DNA from: Symsagittifera roscoffensis
Lineage: Eukaryota > Xenacoelomorpha > Acoela > Convolutidae
Direction: 5' to 3'
Length of the DNA: 64,000 nt
NCBI RefSeq assembly: GCF_963678635.1
Contig: NC_087064.1
Span: forward strand, 67,816,025-67,880,024
Part shown: in pieces, positions 1 through 11,487 of the stretch
Layout of the letters: each line of letters starts with the position of its first letter
How positions within the stretch are numbered: position 1 is the first letter of the stretch
Translations under genes and position numbers: made by a program
The notes under the pieces: generated by a model
What the model was told of the DNA's origin: nothing
What the model saw: only the letters and a program-made list of their open reading frames with translations
The model's database searches: none

Positions 1-495
1 GCAATTGATGAGCTTTCTCGGATTCGCTAATTATTACCGAAAATTTATCAAAGGGTATGCTGACAAGATAAACCCCATGCAGCAGTTGATGCAAAATAAG
101 GGTAAGAAATTCAGCTGGACTCACGAGGCTCAGGTCTCTTTTGAGAACAATAAGCGCAGACTTTGCGAGGCTCCGGTCCTCAGTATGCCAACAAGGATAG
201 GGATGTTTGTGCTGGACACAGATGCTTCAGTAGTTGCGATATCGGGCATACTTCACCAAGACAAGAGTGGAACGGAAGGACTGTTCTTCAGGCCGTTGGC
301 CTATGGGAGTAAGGACCTAAGTGACACTGAAATGAAATACGGTGCGCCGAAAGCGGAAATGTTAGCAGTGGTCACCTTTGTCGATAAGTATAGGGCTACT
401 TAGGGAGTGCTCCATTTAAGTTGCACGTGGACAACCGAGCTCTCGCCTAAAGACTTTTTCGATGGACCAAAGCTATATCGGTCAATGGATCGAAG
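1..495 (+). pseudogene. Ty3/Gypsy pol fragment, unit A (end of RT and start of RNase H)
   Basis: The reading frame from base 5 encodes the end of a Ty3/Gypsy reverse transcriptase and the start of its RNase H. The segment FLGFANYYRKFIKGYADK is the thumb/connection motif typical of the family, and LDTDASVVAISGILHQ is the first RNase H strand with its catalytic Asp. The frame stops at TAG 401-403, and the same stop recurs at 5672 and 11485. After the stop, recognisable RNase H sequence continues in another frame to about 495, where the sequence jumps into an element leader. This is the 3' end of a tandem unit whose 5' part lies outside the window. It is inactive. Confidence 0.85.
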
Positions 496-595
496 GCTCG
501 AGCAATCCGGGAACACATAAAAAAGACCTCGGTGAGTATATTAGGCAATACACACTCACTTGAAGAAGACAATGTCCTGGGCTTTGTTAGTTTGG

Positions 596-1056
596 AGTGT
601 TCCAATTGAGTGAAGCCTTTTTCTTCAAATTTGTTTTATTTGTCTGTTATTGAAACCATCACTGTTATTTTACAAAGAATTGCTTGATTTTAAATGAGGC
701 GGTGATATCAGACATATGTGGCAGTAAAGTGATACTGAAGCAGGAAATCGCAGTCACCTATAGGGTGTGTTGGTATTTTATTGTCATTTGTGTTCTGTGT
801 GTTGATTATAATTTCTTTTGAGTTTTTGTGATACTATTATACTAAGTATTTGAGTGGAGTCAATAGTAACTCAACACCGGGCAAACCCTGTGCTGAACTT
901 CAGCCGACTCACTAGTAGCATCTCTATGAGATTATAGAATACTTTAGGTATTGAAGAAATTGAATAAGCAGGCTTAAGCTCAAATTTTTTTGAAGGACTT
1001 GTGCATTGTCGTGAAGAATACATTTTTTTGATATAAAAGGACCTCGCTTATCGCAA
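596..1056 (+). other. Untranslated leader of unit B
   Basis: An AT-rich 460-base stretch without coding potential lies between the RNase H break and the first gag frame. It is nearly identical to 5867-6327. It should hold the 5' LTR/primer-binding region of the element, but no direct-repeat partner was found downstream, so LTR limits cannot be set. Confidence 0.5.
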
Positions 1057-2819
1057 ATGATGCAGCGGAGAAACTTATCAGGAGAAACTACTAAAAATCC
1101 CAGGCTGAGCACGGGAAGCACGCGGAGTTTTAGATCGCGGCGTAGCCAGTCTTCGATTAGTAGCATCTCCGACGTTTTTGCTTGTGAAGCAACGAGTGAA
1201 GGTCATATTGATCTTTCAGTGAGCGAAATGAAACTAAGAAGTGAGAAGAATCTAGATGGTGGTGAAGGGCGAAACGCCGAAGCCGGAGCAATGAAAATGA
1301 CACCAACGGAACCCTTCGAGGAAGGGGAACAAAGGCTAATCCGACCCGACCGCCACCATCAGAAGGATCCGCAAGAGCCCGGTGACGACTTGGAATGGGA
1401 AGGGGTAGAGAAACCCCGGAGAAACTCGGAGCGTTCCGAGACTGATTCAGGAGAGGAACCCTTTTTTTCAAAGGAACAACCAGATCGGAGACCAAGAGCA
1501 ATAATCGGAGAAAGGGACAGTCCTCTCTAGTCAAGCAGGGCAATAATGCGATGATGTCGAGGATCAGTCCCAGGGAAGAGCAACTGAGTTCAAAAGCAAG
1601 TAAGAGTTTTAACACGATGTACGATGAACGCATGGCTCCGCTCCGAACAGACGGATTGTCCTCTGTTTTTGACCATCCGGGACTGATGCACTCGGACACG
1701 GACTTCAAACCAAACCCGAGACAGGAGAAGATTAAGAAAGCGATGTCCAATTCGCCATTGAGGCCGAAGCCAGATGGGATGACGATGGTAAAACCCTCGA
1801 TATTCGACAGGCTGATGATGTCGGTGGGGACATAGCAAGGTGGTGTATCATCGAGCACCAGGGTGCAACCACAAATGGCCTCATCGTCTCTAGGTCTTAC
1901 CCCAGTGTTGGGAACCGCCAGCGATGTGAGTGGCATGTTTTCCAACGTAATGACAAGCCTTGAAGAACTGCGACAGAGCATGACGAAAAGGATCGATCGA
2001 GTGGAAGAAGGGCTCAACGGGGCCATGAAGGGTTGAGAGACTAACTTGCGGACGCGAGGCTACAAGCCCGAAGTGAACAGGCTCAGTTGATTCGAAACAC
2101 CGATCAGTGTCTTGCGGAGACCTTGGCTCTAGCAACCAAGGAGTCAGCAGAAAGAAACAGTAGGATGACAAGAGAGATCGAGCGACTGTTGAACGATCAT
2201 GACAGCACATACTCCTCCCATGATGACTAGCTTGGAGAAAAGATTAGTTGCCAAGGCTGACCTTATGATGCGCAAGCTTGATGAAATCTTGAAAGGCAGC
2301 AACGGAGAGAATTGTTGCGGTCCAATGGAAGATAAGCGTCAGGCGACTAACGGATCCGTAACCCACCGTCACACGGAGGCTCCACCGAGATCAGGGACGA
2401 ATTTTGATCCTAACCATAGGGAGAGACCTAGGGCAGCCCCGTCGAGGGCAGGTTGGACGAATGCGATCATGCGAGAAGCTGATGCCACATCGGGGGCACG
2501 CTTGCCCACGGGGCCTCAGGTCAGATCAGTACCAGACTTGACCATCATCTCACATGACTCTACGATGTACGCTTTAATGTTTGAACCATTAAACAGGTCT
2601 CTTGAGACGTTTATTACTAAGCTCTCGAAGTCTACCGAGAGGGGAGAGAGGTCAAGAAACCGAAGTCGTACAAGGACGAGTCAGATAGCTGTATTGATAG
2701 AGGTAATGAAGTTGCATTTTGAAGAAAAAAAACCCTTGAAACAGGAATGTAGCGCGCTGACGAGTAACTTAGAGGGCACGGCCCTGAGCTGTGTGATGGC
2801 GAAAAGGACGAATGTATGA
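1057..2819 (+). pseudogene. gag N-terminal region, unit B
   Basis: Three successive open stretches (1057-1530, 1551-1835, 2199-2819) are separated by stops and frame changes. The product is Ser/Arg/Glu-rich and low in complexity at its start. It then becomes helical with many charged residues, around the heptad-like stretch before 2300. The last part (2680-2810) contains LKQECSALTSNLEGTAL, which I read as the beginning of the Ty3-type capsid domain. A 289-codon frame on the opposite strand (2026-1157) mirrors this region and is a shadow. Frame breaks make it non-functional. Confidence 0.65.
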
Positions 2820-3526
2820 GACAGTGCTCGAAAAATCTTCGTATCTTGCTGAATCGTTTCAGCTCGGGTGTACAGGGGCATCAGGCCATGGTTAAGTTTG
2901 AGAAGAGGCGTCAAAGAGATGATGAGTCAATTGACAAGTTCTTGGACGACATCGAGCTGCTGAGAAGGAGAAGTAATCCCGACGAGAATATCTCGGAAGG
3001 GAGTTTGGCCATAGCTTCGAAGTTCATCGATGGAGTACAGAGTGATGAACTGGTAACCATGCTGGCCACACACTTTACCTTGTCAGCGACTCCGCGCCAT
3101 ACCCGATGGTCTGCACATGAAGTCACCCGAATATCTGCTCATAAAACCAAGGGCTCAAAGTCGTTACATTAATTAGAGCAACTACAGCGGTATGAACGCA
3201 CAAGTTCTGGTTGGTATATACCTCGTGACGACGTGGACAAAAAGAGATCATGCGCTAATTGTGGTTAGCTGGGTCATCACGTGTCAGCCTGTTCCACTTA
3301 TAGACAAAACATGAAAGCGATTGGTTATTTTCTTGACGATGTTGACGCAATCGACGAGGACCACAAAGAATATGTGAGAGGGCTCATAATGAAGTATGGA
3401 CCGAGGTGCTTCTGTTGCAATCTGGAAGGACATTTCAAATCAAACGGCATTCGTTCCTGGGGTGCAGTGGCAGACGCGAAGCATCCCCGCCATGAAGAGC
3501 CGCTATCAGGAGTCAAGGCTAGTTGA
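2816..3526 (+). pseudogene. gag capsid C-terminal domain and nucleocapsid zinc knuckles, unit B
   Basis: The frame 2816-3172 contains FEKRRQRDDESIDKFLDDIE, a capsid C-terminal-like stretch as found in Ty3/Gypsy gag. After a break, nucleocapsid follows with a first CCHC knuckle (C-A-N-C-G...G-H-H-x3-A-C) from 3251. Here TAG at 3266-3268 replaces the TCG present in unit C, so this lesion is private to B. The second knuckle (C-F-C-C...G-H) lacks its last Cys, which reads Gly in both copies. The product would have been the RNA-binding structural protein. Confidence 0.75.
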
Positions 3527-4060
3527 GCATGGAACGAAGCTGAGTCGCGGAAGAAGGAAGTGACACAAGGCACTTTCACGACTAAAAAAATTAAGAGCCT
3601 GCCTGATGACACAATTGCCCCGAGCTTCGAAGCTGAGTCAGTTAGTGCGCTTAAACTAGATTACGGCTTAGCGGTCCGGACCGCACTACATAATGTTCAG
3701 CAAGAGTTGGCCACGAAGGAAGTTGAGTGTGGGTAAGATCTGAACTAGAGAACACAGAGCTGCGAGGGAAGCTTGAAATCCTAGAGAAGGCAGCGAATAA
3801 AAAGACAGTCAGGAACCCAAGAAACGAGGTCTGAAGTTGAATGTCAACTCAGGGAAGACCTTCGGCATGACAAGAGAAGAGACCTTCTGGCAGCACACGT
3901 ATTGGACGTACAGGGTGAGGGACTAATCGACACAGGAGCGGTGGTCAGTGAGCAGTCCCTCTCCATAAGCACCTGGACTGACGTGGGCTTCGAATTTAAT
4001 CCTGATTAACCAAGCAAACCAATTTTCCTAGATCGGAAGGTTAGGTTAAAACCAAAGCGG
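3527..4060 (+). pseudogene. Deleted aspartic protease remnant, unit B
   Basis: Linker sequence after gag leads into a short protease remnant with the active-site motif LIDTGAVVS at about 3925-3955. Compared with unit C, two segments are missing: about 385 bp before the active site (C: near 9150-9535) and about 140 bp after it, including the flap region. No folded protease could be made. The deletions account for most of the length difference between the two tandem units. Confidence 0.7.
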
Positions 4061-4077
4061 TAATAGCGACGTTTAAG

Positions 4078-5766
4078 ATGAGGAATTTTATTGAGCTTAG
4101 AAACAACAGACAGGTGTGTCTCGTCCCCAACCCAAACAGTAAGAGCTCAGCTTTTTTAGGAAGAAGCTTCTCAATCACTCAGAGCGGACTGTGTGTGAGA
4201 GTGCTGTTGAACACACATTCAACACCAGTGACGATACAACGAGAAAAGAAGCTTGGCTATACGTTGCCTCCGAACACAGACTATCAGAGTTCAGAGAACT
4301 TGAAAAAAATTAAAGTAACGGAGTTTCTTTTACGTGCTAATCAAGATTGAAGTATTTTAAGAAGGCTTTTTCCATGAAATCAGAGACAAACGATGGGCTG
4401 TCCAGTTGCTCAAATTTCCCTGAGAGGCCAACAAACATAGAAGTAGCAGTAAATAAGCCAGTCTTACCTGAAATAGAACACCTAAAAGGTAAAATATCAA
4501 ATAAGGAACTAGACTCTCTGAGAGCAGTGTTGAATTTGAACGAGGACGTTTTTTCAAAGCATAAATCTGACAGATCGGTACCTTACAGGGAGGGAGCTAG
4601 GAGAATGACCCCTCACAAGTCGGAAGCATGCCTGAAATAGATTGAAACGTTAATGGAGTAGGACATGATTGAACCGTCGAAGTATCGTGGGCTTGCGGTG
4701 TGTTCATGGCAAAAAAGATGGAAGTGGGATTTAGGTTTTGTTGTGATTTCCGTTGTCTGAACGCGGTAACGATAAAGGACGCATACCCGATTCCCCGCAT
4801 CGATGAGAGCCTCACCAAGTTAGGAGATGCAAAAATTCATCACGACGTTGGATTTGGGTTCTGCCTTCTGGCATGTGCCGCTGAGAAAACAGGATCGAGA
4901 GAAAACGGGCTTCGCGTGTGAACTGGGACTGTTTCAGTGGAAAAGAATGCTTTTTGGATTATGCAATGCGACGGCCACATTCCAAAGATTAAAGGCACAG
5001 GCACTCACGAATGTGACTAAGAAGTATGGCAACCTCATGATGTGTTACGTTGAAGACGTGGTGATCGCGACACCAACGCTGGAGGACCATATAGAGAGAT
5101 TTGACGAGGTCTTTACTTCCATGAAACAGGCCGGCCTGAAATGCAAACCTTCCAAGTGCGAAATCCTGAGAGATTCAATGAAGAAAATGGGTCGTCTAGT
5201 AGAAAAACACGGAGTAGGACCAGATCCTGAAGAGCGGGTGAAGCAGTATTGACATGGAAAGCACCGAAGAGGCAATTGATGAGCTTTCTCGGATTCGCTA
5301 ATTATTACCGAAAGTTTATCAAAGGGTATGCTGACAAGATAAACCCCATGCAGCAGTTGATGCAAAATAAGGGTAAGAAATTCAGCTGGACTCACGAGGC
5401 TCAGGTCTCTTTTGAGAACAATAAGCGCAAACTTTGCGAGGCTCCGGTCCTCAGTATGCCAACAAGGATAGGGATGTTTGTGCTGGACACAGATGCTTCA
5501 GTAGTTGCGATATCGGGCATACTTCACCAAGACAAGAGTGGAACGGAAGGACTGTTCTTCAGGCCGTTGGCCTATGGGAGTAAGGACCTAAGTGACACTG
5601 AAATGAAATACGGTGCGCCGAAAGCGGAAATGTTAGCAGTGGTCACCTTTGTCGATAAGTATAGGGCTACTTAGGGAGTGCTCCATTTAAGTTGCACGTG
5701 GACAACCGAGCTCTCGCCTAAAGACTTTTTCGATGGACCAAAGCTATATCGGTCAATGGATCGAAG
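4078..5766 (+). pseudogene. Reverse transcriptase and RNase H start, unit B
   Basis: Open stretches at 4078-4350, 4347-4640, 4700-4860, 4827-5252 and 5249-5674 together cover the RT. Visible motifs are FCCDFRCLN, DAYPIPRIDE, TTLDLGSAFWHVPL and LFGLCNATATFQRL. The polymerase box reads YVED at 5046-5057, where active enzymes have YVDD. There is a frame change at about 4827 and another at about 5243, both present at the same places in unit C, and a stop at 5672. The gene is dead in several independent ways. Confidence 0.85.
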
Positions 5767-5866
5767 GCTCGAGCAATCCGGGAACACATAAAAAAGACCT
5801 CGGTGAGTATATTAGGCAATACACACTCACTTGAAGAAGACAATGTCCTGGGCTTTGTTAGTTTGG

Positions 5867-6327
5867 AGTGTTCCAATTGAGTGAAGCCTTTTTCTTCAAA
5901 TTTGTTTTATTTGTCTGTTATTGAAACCATCACTGTTATTTTACAAAGAATTGCTTGATTTTAAATGAGGCGGTGATATCAGACATATGTGGCAGTAAAG
6001 TGATACTGAAGCAGGAAATCGCAGTCACCTATAGGGTGTGTTGGTATTTTATTGTCATTTGTGTTCTGTGTGTTGATTATAATTTCTTTTGAGTTTTTGT
6101 GATACTATTATACTAAGTATTTGAGTGGAGTCAATAGTAACTCAACACCGGGCAAACCCTGTGCTGAACTTCAGCCGACTCACTAGTAGCATCTCTATGA
6201 GATTATAGAATACTTTAGGTATTGAAGAAATTGAATAAGCAGGCTTAAGCTCAAATTTTTTTGAAGGACTTGTGCATTGTCGTGAAGAATACATTTTTTT
6301 GATATAAAAGGACCTCGCTTATCGCAA
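5867..6327 (+). other. Untranslated leader of unit C
   Basis: Copy of the leader at 596-1056 with only a few differences; no coding potential. The junction upstream (about 5766) fuses RNase H sequence directly to this leader. Confidence 0.5.
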
Positions 6328-7891
6328 ATGATGCAGCGGAGAAACTTATCAGGAGAAACTACTGAAAATCCCAGGCTGAGCACGGGAAGCACGCGGAGTT
6401 TTAGATCGCGGCGTAGCCAATCTTCGATTAGTAGCATCTCCGACGTTTTTGCTTGTGAAGCAACGAGTGAAGGTCATATTGATCTTTCAGTGAGCGAAAT
6501 GAAACTAAGAAGTGAGAAGAATCTAGATGGTGGTGAAGGGCGAAACGCCGAAGCCGGAGAAATGAAAATGACACCAACGGAACCCTTCGAGGAAGGGGAA
6601 CAAAGGCTAGTCCGACCCGACCGCCACCATCAGAAGGATCCGCAAGAGCCCGGTGACGACTTGGAACGGGAAGGGGTAGAGAAACCCCGGAGAAACTCGG
6701 AGCGTTCCGAGACTGATTCAGGAGAGGAACCCTTTTTTTCAAAGGAACAACCAGATCCGAGACCAAGAGCAATAATCGGAGAAAGGGACAGTCCTCTCTA
6801 GTCAAGCAGGGCAATAATGCGATGATGTCGAGGATCAGTCCCAGGGAAGAGCAACTGAGTTCAAAAGCAAGTAAGAGTTTTAACACGATGTACGATGAAC
6901 GCATGGCTCCGCTCCGAACAGACGGATTGTCCTCTGTTTTTGACCATCCGGGACTGATGCACTCGGACACCGACTTCAAACCAAACCCGAGACAGGAGAA
7001 GATTAAGAAAACGATGTCCAATTCGCAATTGAGGCCGAAGCCAGATGGGATGACGATGGTAAAACCCTCGATATTCGACAGGTTGATAATGTCGGTGGGG
7101 ACATAGCAAGGTGGTGTATCATCGAGCACCTGGGTGCAACCACAAATGGCCTCATCGTCTCTAGGTCTTACCCCAGTGTTGGGAACCGCCAGCGATGTGA
7201 GTGGCATGTTTTCCAACGTAATGACAAGCCTTGAAGAACTGCGACAGAGCATGACGAAAAGGATCGATCGAGTGGAAGAAGGGCTCAACGGGGCCATGAA
7301 GGGTTGAGAGACGAACTTGCGGACGCGAGGCTACAAGCCCGAAGTGAACAGGCTCAATTGATTCGAAACACCGATCAGTGTCTTGCGGAGACCTTGGCTC
7401 TAGCAACCAAGGAGTCAGCAGAAAGAAACAGTAGGATGACAAGAGAGATCGAGCGACTGTTGAACGATCATGACAGCACATACTCTCCCATGATGACAGG
7501 CTTGGAGAAAAGATTAGTTGCCAAGGCTGACCTTATGATGCGCAAGCTTGATGAAATCTTGAAAGGCAGCAACGGAGAGAATCGTTGCGGTCCAATGGAA
7601 GATAAGCGTCAGGCGACTAACGGATCCGTAACCCACCGTCACACGGAGGCTCCACCGAGATCAGGGACGAATTTTGATCCTAACCATAGGGAGAGACCTA
7701 GGGCAGCCCCGTCGAGGGCAGGTTGGACGAATGCGATCATGCGAGAAGCTGATGCCACATCGGGGGCACGCTTGCCCACGGGGCCTCAGGTCAGATCAGT
7801 ACCAGACTTGACCATCATCTCATATGACTCTACGATGTACGCTTTAATGTTTGAACCATTAAACAGGTCTCTTGAGACGTTTATTACTTAG
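6328..7891 (+). pseudogene. gag N-terminal region, unit C
   Basis: Open stretches 6328-6801, 6822-7106 and 7304-7891 correspond to the unit B gag N-terminus. The part from 7304 starts with a charged helical stretch likely to form a coiled coil, followed by a Pro/Arg-rich linker and the start of the capsid region. The frame ends at TAG 7889-7891, where unit B has AAG, so this stop is private to C. Coding continues in sequence but not in frame towards the capsid. Confidence 0.65.
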
Positions 7892-8085
7892 CTCTCGAAG
7901 TCTACCGAGAGGGGAGAGAGGTCAAGAAACCGAAGTCGTACAAGGACGAGTCAGATAGCCGTATTGATAGAGGTAATGAAGTTGCATTTTGAAGAAAAAA
8001 AACCCTTGAAACAGGAATGTAGCGCGCTGATGAGTAACTTAGAGGGGACAGCCCTGAGCTGTGTGATGGCGAAAAGGACGAATGT

Positions 8086-8796
8086 ATGAGACAGTGCTCG
8101 CAAAATCTTCGTATCTTGCTGAATCGTTTCAGCTCGGGTGTACAGGGGCATCAGGCCATGGTTAAGTTTGAGAAGAGGCGTCAAAGAGATGATGAGTCAA
8201 TTGACAAGTTCTTGGACGACATCGAGCTGCTGAGAAGGAGAAGTAATCCCGACGAGAAAATCTCGGAAGGGAGTTTGGCCATAGCTTCGAAGTTCATCGA
8301 TGGAGTACAGAGTGATGAACTGGTAACCATGCTGGCCACACACTTTACCTTGTCAGCGACTCCGCGCCATACCCGATGGTCTGCACATGAAGTCACCCGA
8401 ATATCTGCTCATAAAACCAAGGGCTCAAAGTCGTTACATTAATTAGAGCAACTACAGCGGTATGAACGCACAAGTTCTGGTTGGTATATACCTCGTGACG
8501 ACGTGGACAAAAAGAGATCATGCGCTAATTGTGGTTCGCTGGGTCATCACGTGTCAGCCTGTTCCACTTATAGACAAAACATGAAAGCGATTGGTTATTT
8601 TCTTGACGATGTTGACGCAATCGACGAGGACCACAAAGAATATGTGAGAGGGCTCATAATGAAGTATGGACCGAGGTGCTTCTGTTGCAATCTGGAAGGA
8701 CATTTCAAATCAAACGGCATTCGTTCCTGGGGTGCAGTGGCAGACGCGAAGCATCCCCGCCATGAAGAGCCGCTATCAGGAGTCAAGGCTAGTTGA
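8086..8796 (+). pseudogene. gag capsid C-terminal domain and zinc knuckles, unit C
   Basis: Frame 8086-8442 carries the capsid-like KFEKRRQRDDESIDKFLDD segment. Frame 8503-8796 carries one intact CCHC zinc knuckle (C-A-N-C-G-S-L-G-H-H-V-S-A-C) and a second knuckle whose final Cys is replaced (reads S-N-G). The frames are separated by a stop at 8440-8442 and a short region where the family sequence appears shortened. It would have been the nucleic-acid-binding structural protein. Confidence 0.8.
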
Positions 8797-8829
8797 GCAT
8801 GGAACGAAGCTGAGTCGCGGAAGAAGGAA

Positions 8830-9736
8830 GTGACACAAGGCACTTTCACGACTAAAAAAATTAAGAGCCTGCCTGATGACACAATTGCCCCGAGCTTCGA
8901 AGCTGAGTCAGCTAGTGCGCTTAAACTAGATTACGGCTTAGCGGTCCGGACCGCACTACATAATGTTCAGCAAGAGTTGGCCACGAAGGAAGTTGAGTGT
9001 GGGCAAGATCTGAACTAGAGAACACAGAGCTGCGAGGGAAGCTTGAAATCCTAGAGAAGGCAGCGAATAAAAAGACAGTCAGGAACCCAAGAAACGAGGT
9101 CTGAAGTTGAATGTCAACTCAGGGAAGACCTTCGGCATGACAAGAGAAGGGACAAAAATAATGTCAAAAATATCGGTAGCAGGGCATCAGGTAGTAAAGA
9201 ACCCGAGTGAGACATCTGAGATCACGCTGGTACAACTGGACATATATGCTGACTACTTGAGACAAAAAGAGCCGAATTTGAATTCTAAGGCCGTGAGAGC
9301 GTTGCTTACGACTGGTGGGCCGAGACTAATGAGAGTAGATGGACATTAAATAGAAGTCTATTGCCCAAACCCGACTCTGATGAACGTGGACGCCATAAAT
9401 ATTTACACGAAAGCTCACGTGGCCATAGCCAATGACGAAAAAGGCCGGATCGACATCGGTCGACAGGAGCTTAAGGTGCGGTAAATTCGACGCAAGGCCG
9501 TGCTCGAGCAAGATGCGGTCCACAAAGGCTGTGAAGCCGATCTGGCAGCACACGTATTGGACGTACAGGGTGAGGGACTGCTCGACACAGGAGCGGTGGT
9601 CAGTGAGCAAACCCTCTCCATAAGCACCTGGACTTACGTGGGCTTCGATTGGTCGGATCTGATTCAGACTAATATTAGACTGGTGGCGGCTAATCAGGGT
9701 GCAATATACGTGACTGGAAGGACCCCTATCATTTAG
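8830..9736 (+). pseudogene. Retroviral-type aspartic protease region, unit C
   Basis: The segment runs through open stretches 8830-9018, 9107-9349 and 9500-9736. The last contains GLLDTGAVVS, the DTG(A) active site of retropepsins, and AIYVTGRTPI, which fits the flap. This copy keeps the segments missing from unit B. Stops and frame changes at 9016-9018, 9347-9349 and near 9480 inactivate it. A frame also ends just after the flap at 9734-9736. Confidence 0.75.
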
Positions 9737-9875
9737 GGTTGATACGGACCAAGGCTCCGGAGAGGAAGTATGAGAAGAAACCCATTAATTTAATCCTGAT
9801 TAACCAAGCAAACCAATTTTCCTAGATCGGAAGGTTAGGTTAAAACCAAATCAAGCGGTAATAGCGACGTTTAGG

Positions 9876-10438
9876 ATGAGGAATTTGATTGAGCTTAGTA
9901 ACAACAGACAGGTGTGTCTCGTCCCCAACCCAAACAGTAAGAGCTCAGCTTTTTTAGGAAGAAGCTTCTCAATCACTCAGAGCGGACTGTGTGTGAGAGT
10001 GCTGTTGAACACACATTCAACACCAGTGACGATACAACGAGAAAAGAAGCTTGGCTATACGTTGCCTCCGAACACAGACTATCAGAGTTCAGAGAACTTG
10101 AAAAAAATTAAAGTAACGGAGTTTCTTTTACGTGCTAATCAAGATTGAAGTATTTTAAGAAGGCTTTTTCCATGAAATCAGAGACAAACGATGGGCTGTC
10201 CAGTTGCTCAAATTTCCCTGAGAGGCCAACAAACATAGAAGTAGCAGTAAATAAGCCAGTCTTACCTGAAATAGAACACCTAAAAGGTAAAATATCAAAT
10301 AAGGAACTAGACTCTCTGAGAGCAGTGTTGAATTTGAACGAGGACGTTTTTTCAAAGCATAAATCTGACATATCGGTACCTTACAGGGAGGGAGCTAGGA
10401 GAATGACCACTCACAAGTCGGAAGCATGCCTGAAATAG
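9876..10438 (+). pseudogene. RT N-terminal region, unit C
   Basis: Two open stretches (9876-10148 and 10145-10438) cover the segment between protease and RT palm. They contain LPEIEHLKGKISNKELDSLR, the usual lead-in to Ty3/Gypsy RT, and end just before the first RT motif. Both have near-identical counterparts at 4078-4640, including the same frame change around 4347/10145. Confidence 0.7.
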
Positions 10439-10497
10439 ATTGAAACGTTAATGGAGTAGGACATGATTGAACCGTCGAAGTATCGTGGGCTTGCGGT

Positions 10498-11487
10498 GTG
10501 TTCATGGCAAAAAAGATGGAAGTGGGATTTAGGTTTTGTTGTGATTTCCGTTGTCTGAACGCGGTAACGATAAAGGACGCATACCCGATTCCCCGCATCG
10601 ATGAGAGCCTCACCAAGTTAGGAGATGCAAAAATTCATCACGACGTTGGATTTGGGCTCTGCATTCTGGCATGTGCCCCTGAGAAAACAGGATCGAGAGA
10701 AAACGGGCTTCGCGTGTGAACTGGGACTGTTTCAGTGGAAAAGAATGCTTTTTGGATTATGCAATGCGACGGCCACATTCCAAAGATTAAAGGCACAGGC
10801 ACTCACGAAAGTGACTAAGAAGTATGGCAACCTCATGATGTGTTACGTTGAAGACGTGGTGATCGCGACACCAACGCTGGAGGACCATATAGAGAGATTT
10901 GAGAGATTTGACGAGGTCTTTACTTCCATGAAACAGGCCGGCCTGAAATGCAAACCTTCCAAGTGCGGAATCCTGAGAGATTCAATGAAGCAAATGGGTG
11001 GTCTAGTAGAAAAACACGGAGTAGGACCAGATCCTGAAGAGCGGGTGAAGCAGTATTGACATGGAAAGCACCGAAGACCGACAGGCAATTGATGAGCTTT
11101 CTCGGATTCGCTAATTATTACCGAAAGTTTATCAAAGGGTATGCTGACAAGATAAACCCCATGCAGCAGTTGATGCAAAATAGGGGTAAGAAATTCAGCT
11201 GGACTGACGAGGCTCAGGTCTCTTTTGAGAACAATAAACGCAAACTTTGCGAGGCTCCGGTCCTCAGTATGCCAACAAGGATAGGGATGTTTGTGCTGGT
11301 GACAGATGCTTCAGTAGTTGCGATATCGGGCATACTTCACCAAGACAAGAGTGGAACGGAAGGACTGTTCTCCAGGCCGTTGGCCTATGGGAGTAATGAC
11401 CTAAGCGACACTGAAATGAAATACGGTGCGCCGAAAGCGGAAATGTTAGCAGTGGTCACCTTTGTCGATAAGTATAGGGCTACTTAG
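10498..11487 (+). pseudogene. Reverse transcriptase palm and thumb, unit C
   Basis: The RT motifs are FCCDFRCLN, PIPRIDESL, TTLDLGSAFWHVPL and LFGLCNATATFQRL, then the polymerase box YVED at 10844-10855 and the thumb FLGFANYYRKFIKGYADK. YVED instead of YVDD would remove a catalytic Asp; the change is shared with unit B. Frame changes at about 10625 and 11050 and the stop at 11485-11487 are also shared. A 9-base direct repeat of GAGAGATTT near 10890-10910 is private to C. Confidence 0.85.

Larger units (their letters stand above)
496..5766 (+). mobile_element. Tandem Ty3/Gypsy unit B (leader-gag-PR-RT, truncated in RNase H)
   Basis: Base 1 matches base 5272 and the sequence repeats from there, giving a unit of 5271 bp. 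Copy C follows with an offset of 5813 bp. Unit B carries leader, gag, a deleted protease and RT, and then breaks off inside RNase H at about 5766, where it joins directly to the next leader. No LTR is visible between the units. It differs from unit C by scattered substitutions and by two deletions in the protease region. The frameshifts shared with C indicate that the array arose by duplication of an already dead copy rather than by fresh retrotransposition. Confidence 0.8.

Noticed and set aside
1157-2026. A 289-codon frame on the minus strand, present again at 6428-7297
   Set aside because: It lies opposite to gag and is kept in both copies only because they are recent duplicates. Low-complexity Leu/Ser-rich product without motif; it is the shadow of the purine-rich gag strand.
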